Part shown: positions 1 through 6,468 of the stretch, in pieces | Position numbering within the stretch: position 1 is the stretch's first letter | How the letters are laid out: every line of letters begins with the position of its first letter | Assembly (NCBI GenBank): GCA_036744635.1 | Contig: DAIOHQ010000137.1 | Span: 1 to 12,642, forward strand | Direction: 5' to 3' | DNA length: 12,642 bases | Origin: DAIOHQ01 sp036744635 | Lineage (GTDB): Bacteria > Planctomycetota > Phycisphaerae > Tepidisphaerales > Tepidisphaeraceae | Program-made: the position numbers and the translations under genes | The notes under the pieces: generated by a model | The model's database searches: none | Told to the model about the DNA's origin: nothing | What the model saw: the letters and a program-made list of their open reading frames with translations, nothing else

Positions 1-10
1 TGAAGAGCAT
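1..10 (-). CDS. Start of the next operon gene (only the first codons are present)
   Basis: An ATG lies at 10-8 on the minus strand, followed by CTC and TTC before the window ends. It is preceded by a strong Shine-Dalgarno sequence, AAGGAG (22-17), with a six-base spacer. It starts 56 bases after the stop of the M50/HlyD gene and reads in the same direction, so it is probably a fourth member of the same operon. Only Met-Leu-Phe can be read, so no function can be given. The same bases form a short palindrome (4-18), which could be read as a hairpin, but a start site with a good ribosome binding site at the right distance is the simpler explanation. Confidence 0.45.
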
Positions 11-66
11 TATGCTCTCCTTCCGGCGCGCCCACCATTTGTGGGGAAGGTCACAATCCAAAATTC

Positions 67-2367
67 CTACATCCACTTCCCCTGCCCCTGCGTCTGGATC
101 AACTGCCAGAAGCGCCGCGACCAGTTCCACATCAACGGCTCTTTCTTCAGCTTGAACACGATCGTCGCCCGCTGCCCCGGCAGATAGTGCCCGCTGGTGT
201 CATCCAGCATCACCTGAATCTCAAACTGCTCGACCTGTGGCCGCATCCCGCTCTTGTCCTCCGGATTCATCGCAAACGGCCCCCCCCCGGCAGCGCCCAT
301 CGAAGGGTGCGCCAATTTCTCCACCGCCGCGTCCACCAGCATCGTTCTCGATCCTTTCAACACCGTCCCGACATCCCCGGCCAGCCGAATCTGCGGCAGG
401 CGGTCGGCCTTGCTGCTGTGATCGATCAACCACTGATTCAACACCGGCAGCTTGGCGAAAAATGCCGGCCTCCACCATCCCTGACTCGCCGGCGTTCCCT
501 CGGCCGCCTTCTGCCGTTCAATGTATTCCGTGGCCAGCGCCGCCTCCTTCTGCTCGACATCGCACCGCGCCATCAATTGATCCAGCGTCGCCACCGTGCC
601 GATTTCCGTGCCCCGCGCCAGATACTGCCCGCGCATGTCCTTGAGCTTCGGCGCCACCAGCGTCCCGTCGAACGGCGCAACCACGGTCAGCTCCGCCTGC
701 CGCCGCCTGGCGTCATCCAACTGCTTCTGAATCGCTTCCTTCTTGCGCAGGTCAGTCTTCACCGCGTTCTGGTCGCTCGACCGTGCCAGCATCAGGTGGT
801 TCTCCACCGCTTCAAGCTGTGCCGCATTCGTGAGGATATCGCGCGCCAATTCATCGTTGCTGCAAACCAAGATCACCTCCCCCTTCTTCAGCATCTGCCC
901 GTCCACCGCTTGAATCTGTTCCACCTGTCCTTCCTGCGGCAGATGAAGCACCTGCCGATTCACCGGCTCGAGGATCCCCTGCGCCTCGAAATCCACCCAG
1001 AACGGGATCATGCCGATGATGAAGAAGACCGCGGCCGCCACCGCCAGCACAAACGCCGTCGCCCGGCCGCGCTTGCGGTGCAATTCCGGCTCCAGCGCCA
1101 GATACTTGAACACCTTCCACACCGGCACCAGCAGCCATGTCGCCACCCCGCCCAGCGCCATCAAAATGCCCAGCACCGGAACCTGCGTCGTCACCACCAG
1201 AATAATCAGCACGCCCACGAACACGCGATAGATCGACGAGGCGATGCAATATACAAACAGCCAGAATCGTTGCATCGGCGGCGGCAGGGGCTGGCTTTGC
1301 TTCACGCGGAAAATGTGCCGCTTGATCAGCCCCATCGTGTATTCGACGCTCTTTTGCCGCAGGTTGGGAATCTCCAGGAAGTCCGACAGGATGTAGTAGC
1401 CATCATAGCGCAGCAGCGGATTGGCGTTGAAGATCACCGTCGAGACGCTGGCGATCAGCATCGCGTTGTACGCGAGCTGGTTGATCACCTCGCCCTGGTT
1501 GGTGTGCAGCCATACGAACGCCATCAGCGCCGCGAAAAACAATTCGCTGATCATCCCGCCGCAGCCGACGAAGATGCGCTGCCATTTGCTGGGGAACGCC
1601 CACGCCGTCGATGCATCCACATACGGCGCCGGGATCAGCACCAGGAACATGATTCCCAATTCATGCACTTCCCCGCCGAAGCGCCTGCACGCAAATGCGT
1701 GGCCAAGCTCGTGAATCAGCTTGATCAGCACGAACATGCCGTAGAGGTAAATCAAGTTGAGCGGATTGCTCTGCACGTCGATCGAGTGCGTCGTCGCGTA
1801 CTTGATCTTCCCCCAGTCGGCCTGGTCCTTGGGATAGACCATCACCACCGCGGCGATCACCACCGCCAGCCAGATGATCGCCCCCATCTTGCTGAGAATC
1901 ACCCGCGCCAGCGGCAGCCAGGTCTTCAGGAACCGGTCCGGATCCCACAGCGGAATCCGCGGGAACAGGATGTTCATCAGCCGTCCCTGCATCTTCTGCT
2001 TCTGCATCTGCTTGTGCCGACGCAGCAGCACCGCGCTGTCGGGCGTGATGTCCGCCTCCAGCAGGTTGGCCGAGTGCAATTGCGAGAGGATGTGGATCAC
2101 TTCCGGCTGGGTCGGGGCATCATCCGCCAATTGCCCGCCCACCAGCTCCCATGCCTCCAAAACCGTGCGCGTCCCATCCAGCAGCCCGACGAACCGATAG
2201 GCCGCATCGCTCAGGCGATGAAACTGATTCCCCGCCGGATCGCGCACCACGTACCAGCGCTCGCCGCGATAAAACTGCCGCGAGATCTGCGCGCTCGCCC
2301 GCAGTTTCGCCCGCAACGGCGCCACCCGATACCACGATTCAGAAAATGTAGGTCGAACTTGCAGCAT
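67..2367 (-). CDS. PqqD-like / M50 site-2 protease / HlyD adaptor fusion protein
   Basis: Predicted inner-membrane zinc metalloprotease joined to a periplasmic adaptor. Residue numbers count from a TTG eight codons upstream of the chosen ATG. Residues 28-115 look like a PqqD-type winged helix, a fold that binds leader peptides in RiPP systems. Hydrophobic helices follow from about 161. The protease motifs are HELGH (227-231) and NANPLLRYDG (322-331), whose Asp is the expected third zinc ligand. Further helices lie near 375-425 and 446-465. A HlyD lipoyl-like half (470-515), a coiled coil and the second half (568-607, with APFDGTLV) follow, then a beta-barrel region and an aromatic tail ending in KWM. 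The ATG at 2367 is preferred because the upstream TTG (2391) lies inside a palindromic repeat. Such proteins are often annotated as putative peptide zinc metalloproteases (YydH-like). The domain calls are firm; the substrate is unknown. Confidence 0.9.
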   Translation of the reverse strand: MLQVRPTFSESWYRVAPLRAKLRASAQISRQFYRGERWYVVRDPAGNQFHRLSDAAYRFVGLLDGTRTVLEAWELVGGQLADDAPTQPEVIHILSQLHSANLLEADITPDSAVLLRRHKQMQKQKMQGRLMNILFPRIPLWDPDRFLKTWLPLARVILSKMGAIIWLAVVIAAVVMVYPKDQADWGKIKYATTHSIDVQSNPLNLIYLYGMFVLIKLIHELGHAFACRRFGGEVHELGIMFLVLIPAPYVDASTAWAFPSKWQRIFVGCGGMISELFFAALMAFVWLHTNQGEVINQLAYNAMLIASVSTVIFNANPLLRYDGYYILSDFLEIPNLRQKSVEYTMGLIKRHIFRVKQSQPLPPPMQRFWLFVYCIASSIYRVFVGVLIILVVTTQVPVLGILMALGGVATWLLVPVWKVFKYLALEPELHRKRGRATAFVLAVAAAVFFIIGMIPFWVDFEAQGILEPVNRQVLHLPQEGQVEQIQAVDGQMLKKGEVILVCSNDELARDILTNAAQLEAVENHLMLARSSDQNAVKTDLRKKEAIQKQLDDARRRQAELTVVAPFDGTLVAPKLKDMRGQYLARGTEIGTVATLDQLMARCDVEQKEAALATEYIERQKAAEGTPASQGWWRPAFFAKLPVLNQWLIDHSSKADRLPQIRLAGDVGTVLKGSRTMLVDAAVEKLAHPSMGAAGGGPFAMNPEDKSGMRPQVEQFEIQVMLDDTSGHYLPGQRATIVFKLKKEPLMWNWSRRFWQLIQTQGQGKWM

Positions 2368-2374
2368 GTCTCTC

Positions 2375-2398
2375 GTAGCACGGGTTTTCAACCCGTGC
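2375..2398 (-). repeat. Hairpin repeat, copy A (GCACGGGTT/AACCCGTGC)
   Basis: A 9-bp perfect inverted repeat (2378-2386 and 2390-2398) with a three-base loop, preceded by GTA. It sits directly upstream of the M50/HlyD start codon and would form a hairpin in the mRNA leader. A second copy with paired base changes lies at 2570-2594 in opposite orientation. Confidence 0.75.
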
Positions 2399-2493
2399 CC
2401 AATTGCGTGTTAAGTTGCTCTGCTGACATCCTCGAAGCGCTTCCGCTCTTACCCCCTCTCCTGTGGTACTCCGGGAGAGGGTTGGGGTGAGGG

Positions 2494-2513
2494 CTCTGCG
2501 GCCGGCCGCAGAG
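2494..2513. repeat. Perfect 20-base GC-rich palindrome
   Basis: CTCTGCGGCC followed by its exact reverse complement GGCCGCAGAG. There is no unpaired centre, so in RNA it would need a small loop. It lies between the G-rich repeat and the AGCAGAGC arm of the surrounding inverted pair. It could be a protein-binding site or part of the repeat mosaic. Confidence 0.7.
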
Positions 2514-2569
2514 GATTTCAGCCGAGCAGAGCTAAGTGCGAGCTGTCGGAATTTCAACCAGCGACTTCG

Positions 2570-2594
2570 GCATGGGTTGGAAACCCATGCTACG
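2570..2594 (+). repeat. Hairpin repeat, copy B (GCATGGGTT/AACCCATGC)
   Basis: A 9-bp perfect inverted repeat (2570-2578 and 2582-2590) followed by TAC, just downstream of the stop codon of the GAF/HlyD gene. Read on the minus strand it matches copy A at 2375-2398, except for C-G pairs changed to T-A pairs and a loop base. The stem is therefore conserved although the sequence is not. Confidence 0.75.
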
Positions 2595-2598
2595 AACA

Positions 2599-4637
2599 TC
2601 ACATCCACAGCTTCATCCGCAGGAAATCGATCAGCCGATGCGTCCAGACCCAGACCAGCCGGCGATGCCCCACCTCGATCCGCGCCTCGCCGATCATGCC
2701 CGGCCGCCACAGCTCCGATTTCTTTTCCAGCGTGCCGTACACGGTAAAGACATTGCTTCCCTCCTTGGCATCGCCCAGCGGCACGATGCGGTCGATCTTG
2801 AACGGAAATCGCTCGTTTGGCAGGCTGGTCGTCGCCAGGAACCCATGCGATCCCGGCAACGGCTTGCCATCGGCAAAGACGTTGAGGTCCTGAATGTCAC
2901 GCTCGTTCACCGCGATTTCCGCCCGCAGGTCGTTGCGGTCGGCGATCTCCATCATCACATCCCCCTGCTTCACCGGCGCGCCCAGCTTGTCGGTCAGATC
3001 GCCGCGCACGATCTCGCCGTCGTGCGGCGCGCGAATCTTTCCCTTCTCCACCTGCCGGTCATAATACGCCACCTGCGCCAGCGCCTCTTTTCGGTTATCC
3101 GTCGCGATCTTCTCATCCGCTCGCTTGGTCGGATCGGCCGCATCCTTGGCGATCTCGTTCTCCAGCGCATCGGCGCGCGATTGAAACTCTTCGCGCTTCA
3201 GCTCCAGGTCCTTGGTGTCCAGTTCCACCAGCACGTCATTGGCCGCGACGTGATCTCCCGGCTTGACCAGCACGTTGCGGATGTACCCCTCAAACGGCGC
3301 GCAAATCGAATATTTTTCCACCGGCACAAACTGAAATGGCGCGCTGACGTGATAGTTCCACCTGAATACCGAGACGAACACGCCTACGCCTATCGCCAGC
3401 GCGATCAGCACTTTGGCCAGCATGTGCTTCGGGCCTATCGTCGCCTCCGCGCCATGCTTGATGCTCTGCCCGGTCTTGACGATCAGCCAGCGGTCATTCT
3501 GGAACCGGTCGTATAACTGCGGCGCCAGCAAATCCACCGCAATCGCCAGCGCGTTGGCCGTCTGCGGGCTTACCACCTGCTTGGCGGCAAACTCCAGCGT
3601 CACCACCCCTTCGATCTCCGACTGCCGGCGCAGCGGCAGCGACAGCACCACGTTTCCCCCCTGCGCCCGCGACAATTCCGCGGCCGAGCGGGTGACGTTT
3701 TGCGAGCTGTTGCCATCGGGATCGAACTGCACGATCTCATCCTGGTCCCAGCACTCCTCCATCACCTTTTCGAGCTGAACGATCAGCTCCTGCTTCTTGT
3801 CGAATTTTTCGGTGTTGCTCAGCGCCTTGACGCGGATGTTGTTCCCCTTCATCCATCCCAGCGAAACCCGCACCGCCCCGGTCCGCAGCGCTAGTTCATT
3901 GCACAGGTTCATCGCCGCCGACTCAAATCCCTCGGCCGTGGCGACGCTGGTGGCAAGCTGCAAGACGCTCTGATGCCCTTCGGCGATCATCCGAGCCTGA
4001 TCCGCACCGCGCCGCAGCGAATAAAGCTCAAAATACCCCGCCACAAGCTGCATCGAAATCAGCCGCTGCCGCGCCTTTTCCAAATCATGGCAGCGGGTGA
4101 TCACCGCCGAAACCGCCACGATCTGTCNNNNNNNNNNATGTAGACCTCGATGGCGTTCGAGTATGGGTCGTGGTTGTCGTCCCACACGTGCGCGCAGATT
4201 TCCGCGCGGCTCACGATCTGTCCCTCGTTGCGCAGCAGCGTCACCAGGCAATATTGTGGCTCCCCCATCGCGTCCGGCACGCCGATCTCGACGGCGCCGT
4301 CTTTTCCCTGCACAACGCAGGGGCGCAGAATCTCCTGAAACGCCGCGATCGCCGCCGCCCGCTGCTCGGCCGTGCTTTGATCCGGCCGAATGTGCGCGAT
4401 CGGCTTGAGGCTGAAGGTCTGTTCCTGCTGCCGCTCGATCAAAAACCCCGCCGCCTCTGTTCCGGAAACGATCACCGCCTGCGTGGTCAGCAAATCATTG
4501 ACAAACGCCGGCAGGTTCTCCGATGCTTCGAGCAGGCGCTGCACCAGCTTGGAGCGCGAGATCTCCTTGCCCGGATGCTGCGATTGCTGCTCCGAGGTAG
4601 ACGATTCCGATGATGATTCCACGATTCCAGAAGCCAC
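2599..4637 (-). CDS. GAF-domain / HlyD membrane adaptor, broken by an assembly gap
   Basis: Predicted cytoplasmic sensor joined through one membrane helix to a periplasmic HlyD adaptor. As assembled the frame is lost at 4128-4211. Removing 95 bases between the duplicated 11-mers (4117-4127, 4212-4222) restores one frame of 647 residues. In that frame: a Ser/Gln-rich N-terminus, GAF-like region 1 (about 36-165), GAF-like region 2 (about 198-345), a membrane helix (about 374-393), lipoyl half (408-446), charged coiled coil (446-500), second lipoyl half (501-540, with APHDGEIV), a barrel region and an aromatic tail ending in KLWM. The GTG at 4637 is chosen because AAAGGAGG ends four bases before it and it clears the upstream stop by 49 bases; an ATG at 4718 would overlap the upstream gene by 32 bases. 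The HlyD and membrane parts are clear. The GAF call rests on pattern and on the fusion type; the ligand is unknown. Confidence 0.85.
4128..4137. other. Assembly gap of ten Ns
   Basis: Ten consecutive N characters. A round ten is commonly a scaffolding placeholder rather than a measured length. It interrupts the GAF/HlyD gene; the flanking repeat suggests the two contig ends overlap rather than being separated. Confidence 0.98.
4138..4211 (-). other. Foreign fragment: part of an OmpR-type winged-helix DNA-binding domain
   Basis: On the minus strand, in frame with the first half of the GAF/HlyD gene, this stretch encodes SRAEICAHVWDD, then NHDPYSNAIEVY, up to the Ns. This is the well-known pattern of the recognition-helix region of OmpR/PhoB-family response regulators (VSRxELxxHVWDxxxDPxSNxxDVYI). 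It has no place in the middle of a GAF domain, and it starts exactly where the duplicated 11-mer ends. It most likely comes from another gene in the genome or community and was attached by an assembly error. Confidence 0.8.
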
Positions 4638-4686
4638 GCATCCTCCTTTGGGAGGGTTCAACAATCGTTCCCGCCCCCTGCCTCCG

Positions 4687-5538
4687 CTACCGGCTGTCAG
4701 CCACTTTTTCCTTGGCAAACCGCACGGTCATCTGCAGACCCGATGCCCGGCCATCCGGATTCGCCAATTCCATCCGCACCACCTGGGTATCGCTTGCCTG
4801 ATCCGCTTCGGGTTCGATGTAAATAATCTTCGCCGTCTTCCAATCGGTGTCGCCTTTGTACTGCACATCGAGTCCCTGGCCGACCTTGAGCTTGGCCGCG
4901 TCGGCCGTCGGCAGGTGCGTCTCCACCCACAGCGGATCGTTCTTCACCAGCGTCACCGCCGGCTTGTTCACGTCATTGGGAATCGCCACCTGCCCCACTC
5001 CCAGATGCACCTTTTTCACGATCCCCTCGAACGGCGCCTTGATCTGCATCTCCTCCAGCTTGTAGCGCTGCATCTGCGCCTGAATCTTCTTCTGCTCAAA
5101 TTCCTGCTCGGCCTGCTTCACCTTGATGGCCGTCTGCTGCTCGGCCACCTTGGCCTCTTCCATTTCCGACTCGCCGGCCACCTTCTCCTTGTACATCCGC
5201 TCGACACGTTCGCGCGCCAATCGCTTGGCTTCGTAATCCGCCTTGGCAAAGTCGATCGGCAGCGTGCTCTTGGCGTCGATCTCCATCCCCTTCAGCCGCT
5301 CCTCCTCCAGCCGCGTATCCTGCGTAATCAGCAATTGATCCTTGGAAACCCTGTCGCCATCCTTGACCAGCACCTTCCAGACCACCCCGGAGTTGTTGAA
5401 CGATATCGGCGACTCCTCCGAAGGCCTGGTCAGCGCGGGAGTTGTGTTTTCCACCACCACCGGCTTCTCGGCCGCCCCCAGCAAAAGCAGCGCACCGGCG
5501 GCCAATGCCGTCCTGCAAAACCCAGACAATCGCGTCAT
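4687..5538 (-). CDS. Secreted HlyD/RND-type periplasmic adaptor (membrane fusion protein)
   Basis: Predicted periplasmic adaptor of 283 residues and first gene of the operon. Residues 1-23 form a signal peptide (MTRLSGF, a hydrophobic run ALAAGALLLL, then GAAEK). A first lipoyl-like half lies at about 42-75 (FNNSGVVWKVLVKDGDRVSKDQLL). It is followed by a long charged coiled-coil hairpin (75-160, rich in Glu, Lys and Gln), a second lipoyl half (160-200, with IKAPFEGIVKKV) and a beta-barrel-like end. It is shorter than usual membrane fusion proteins (roughly 350-400 residues) and lacks a clear membrane-proximal domain. A GGGAG ribosome binding site (5549-5545) lies six bases before the ATG. It presumably assembles with the HlyD parts of the next two gene products. 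No inner-membrane pump or TolC-like channel is encoded in the window. Confidence 0.88.
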   Translation of the reverse strand: MTRLSGFCRTALAAGALLLLGAAEKPVVVENTTPALTRPSEESPISFNNSGVVWKVLVKDGDRVSKDQLLITQDTRLEEERLKGMEIDAKSTLPIDFAKADYEAKRLARERVERMYKEKVAGESEMEEAKVAEQQTAIKVKQAEQEFEQKKIQAQMQRYKLEEMQIKAPFEGIVKKVHLGVGQVAIPNDVNKPAVTLVKNDPLWVETHLPTADAAKLKVGQGLDVQYKGDTDWKTAKIIYIEPEADQASDTQVVRMELANPDGRASGLQMTVRFAKEKVADSR

Positions 5539-5627
5539 CGCAAGCTCCCGTCAAACCAACATCAATCGAAAGAAAATCCACCCCTGCGGCCGCCGCACCC
5601 AATCCTGGAGCAGATCGAGGAATACAT

Positions 5628-5657
5628 CCTATATTAAAATCACACCCCCCGGGTCAA
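5628..5657 (-). promoter_or_regulatory. Candidate promoter of the HlyD/GAF/M50 operon
   Basis: On the minus strand TTGACC (5657-5652) and TATAGG (5633-5628) are separated by 18 bases, a fair match to a sigma-70-type promoter. Transcription would start near 5621, leaving a leader of about 80 bases before the first ATG at 5538. The AT-rich stretch here stands out in a GC-rich background. Confidence 0.5.
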
Positions 5658-5694
5658 GCCGAAAGCCCCGGCAATGGGTCATTTTGAAATTTCC

Positions 5695-5783
5695 GGGTGC
5701 CACAGGTCGCGGTACTCCGAGACCTGTGCCGCGTAGCGACGCAGTAAGACACAGGTCTGCGAGTACGCCGACCTGTCGCACCC
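5695..5783. repeat. 89-base two-armed palindromic intergenic repeat
   Basis: Two 34-base arms (5695-5728 and 5750-5783) are reverse complements with 29 of 34 positions matching, around a 21-base centre. Each arm also folds on itself: CACAGGTC pairs with GACCTGTG at 5701-5708/5721-5728, and the right arm has the same plan. It can therefore form one long hairpin or two small ones. It lies in the gene-free stretch 5658-5850, which otherwise shows nothing. This is typical of REP- or MITE-like elements; no transposase is adjacent. Confidence 0.75.
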
Positions 5784-5856
5784 AAACTGACCCACTACCA
5801 ACGCCCCGCCTCATCTTTTCATCGGCCCGCGGCATCTGCACCCTTTAGAAGCTAAC

Positions 5857-5862
5857 TATAAT
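5857..5862 (+). promoter_or_regulatory. Candidate -10 box (TATAAT)
   Basis: An exact TATAAT on the plus strand in an AT-richer island. No convincing -35 box is seen 16-18 bases upstream. It lies 50 bases before a short ORF that starts at 5912. Confidence 0.3.
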
Positions 5863-5911
5863 AATGCCAGCATCTTGTGTGATTTTCACCCTTTTATAGG
5901 ACCGACCTTCC

Positions 5912-6082
5912 ATGAACCCCATCAACTCAAATATCAGCGTCAAATTCGGCACGGCGCCAACGTATTTACCCCCCAGCGCGTCCGCTGGTTCGCGGAAATT
6001 CCAGCCAGCCCAGAACATCGCACGGCCGGCCTTTTATCCATATCCCAACTCATCCAGATCGTCCTCGTTCATCCCAAAATGA
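5912..6082 (+). CDS. Doubtful short ORF (56 residues)
   Basis: An ATG at 5912 has AGGA ten bases upstream and a TATAAT about 50 bases before it. The peptide starts MNPINSNISVKFGTAP and is rich in Ser, Pro, Asn and Arg. I recognise no family, and there is no signal peptide or membrane segment. Its last third (from 6034) runs antisense through the 3' end of the metallopeptidase gene, which makes a full-length functional product less likely. It could be the 5' remnant of a lost gene or simply chance. Confidence 0.2.
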   Translation: MNPINSNISVKFGTAPTYLPPSASAGSRKFQPAQNIARPAFYPYPNSSRSSSFIPK

Positions 6083-6414
6083 TGCCCGATCTCGTGCAGC
6101 ACCGTCGTCCGAACCTGCTGAACGAACTCCTCTTCGCTTGTTGAAACTTGCTCGATATGCTCCTGAAACAGATAAATCACATCCGGCATCGCCCCGGAAT
6201 GTTCCACGCTCCGCTGCGTCAGCGGCCTGCCCTCGTACAACCCCAGCAGCAGATCGCCGCGGCGCATTTTCAACTTCGCGATTTGTCGCGCCGCCGGCCG
6301 GTCGCGCAACTCAATCGCCACCTCCTCCAGGTGCTCGGCGAACTGCTCGGGCAACTCGCGCAGGGCCTGCTCGACAAGTTCCGCAAACCGCTCCCGATTC
6401 ACCCGATAGGCCAT
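6034..6414 (-). CDS. Small zincin-like metallopeptidase-family protein
   Basis: A protein of 126 residues with no signal peptide or membrane helix, so probably cytoplasmic. The C-terminal motif HEIGHHFGMNEDDLDELGY carries the HEXXH zinc site and the characteristic acidic tail of the metallopeptidase family known as Zincin_1 (formerly DUF1025). Family proteins have about this length and this order, with the HEXXH near the C-terminus. The biological substrate is not known for the family. The start at 6414 is the only good ATG. It has no Shine-Dalgarno sequence, but a TAGAAT box lies six bases upstream, hinting at a leaderless transcript. It follows the Uma2-like gene by 54 bases on the same strand. 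Confidence 0.85.
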   Translation of the reverse strand: MAYRVNRERFAELVEQALRELPEQFAEHLEEVAIELRDRPAARQIAKLKMRRGDLLLGLYEGRPLTQRSVEHSGAMPDVIYLFQEHIEQVSTSEEEFVQQVRTTVLHEIGHHFGMNEDDLDELGYG

Positions 6415-6420
6415 AGCGCC

Positions 6421-6426
6421 ATTCTA
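6421..6426 (-). promoter_or_regulatory. Candidate -10 box for a leaderless metallopeptidase transcript
   Basis: TAGAAT on the minus strand, ending six bases before the ATG at 6414. A start site about seven bases downstream would fall on the start codon itself. There is no recognisable -35 box and no ribosome binding site, so this stays tentative. Confidence 0.3.
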
Positions 6427-6468
6427 ACATGCCGGTGTCCGGTAGCCGCGCGATTCACACAGGCTCGT

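Larger units (their letters stand above)
2368..2598. repeat. Intergenic mosaic of nested palindromes inside the operon
   Basis: This 231-base gap between two co-directional operon genes contains no convincing ORF. Its edges are two inverted copies of a hairpin repeat (2375-2398 and 2570-2594). Inside are an 8-bp inverted pair (GCTCTGCT at 2417-2424 with AGCAGAGC at 2525-2532), a CTCTCC/GGAGAG hairpin around 2457-2479, an 18-base G-rich repeat (2476-2493) and a perfect 20-base palindrome (2494-2513). The arrangement resembles the mosaic palindromic elements (REP/BIME type) known from other bacteria. It could act as a partial terminator, an mRNA stabiliser or simply be a mobile repeat; the sequence does not decide. 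Confidence 0.7.
4117..4222. repeat. 11-base direct repeat flanking the misjoined segment
   Basis: CACGATCTGTC occurs at 4117-4127, directly left of the Ns, and again at 4212-4222. On the coding strand it reads GACAGATCGTG, encoding Gln-Ile-Val within Gly-Gln-Ile-Val. The two copies are 95 bases apart. Taking out 95 bases joins two frames that are otherwise out of register by two, giving ...NEGQIV-AVSAVITR.... Confidence 0.85.

Noticed and set aside
4..18. AGAGCAT/ATGCTCT palindrome as a terminator after the M50/HlyD gene
   Set aside because: The same bases fit a Shine-Dalgarno sequence plus ATG of a following gene, there is no T-run, and the loop would be too tight for the full stem.
2367..2391. 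TTG start at 2391 for the M50/HlyD gene
   Set aside because: The extra codons lie in hairpin repeat copy A and encode KTRATRD, which has no family support; the ATG at 2367 is a better start.
187..2490. Plus-strand open frame of 767 codons
   Set aside because: It is the antisense shadow of the M50/HlyD gene in GC-rich DNA. Its product is a monotonous His/Arg/Gln/Leu-rich string with no domains, and it runs through the palindromic intergenic block.
2536..3516. Plus-strand open frame of 326 codons
   Set aside because: Antisense shadow of the HlyD part of the GAF/HlyD gene; His/Arg/Leu-rich, with no recognisable family.
4101..4718. A separate gene ending in a response-regulator DNA-binding domain
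   Set aside because: It is the first half of the GAF/HlyD gene with a foreign fragment attached at the gap. The frame and the flanking 11-mers fit a misjoin, and there is no receiver domain.
4390..5637. Plus-strand open frame of 415 codons
   Set aside because: Antisense shadow of the secreted adaptor gene, crossing its promoter region; composition is low-complexity His/Leu/Arg.
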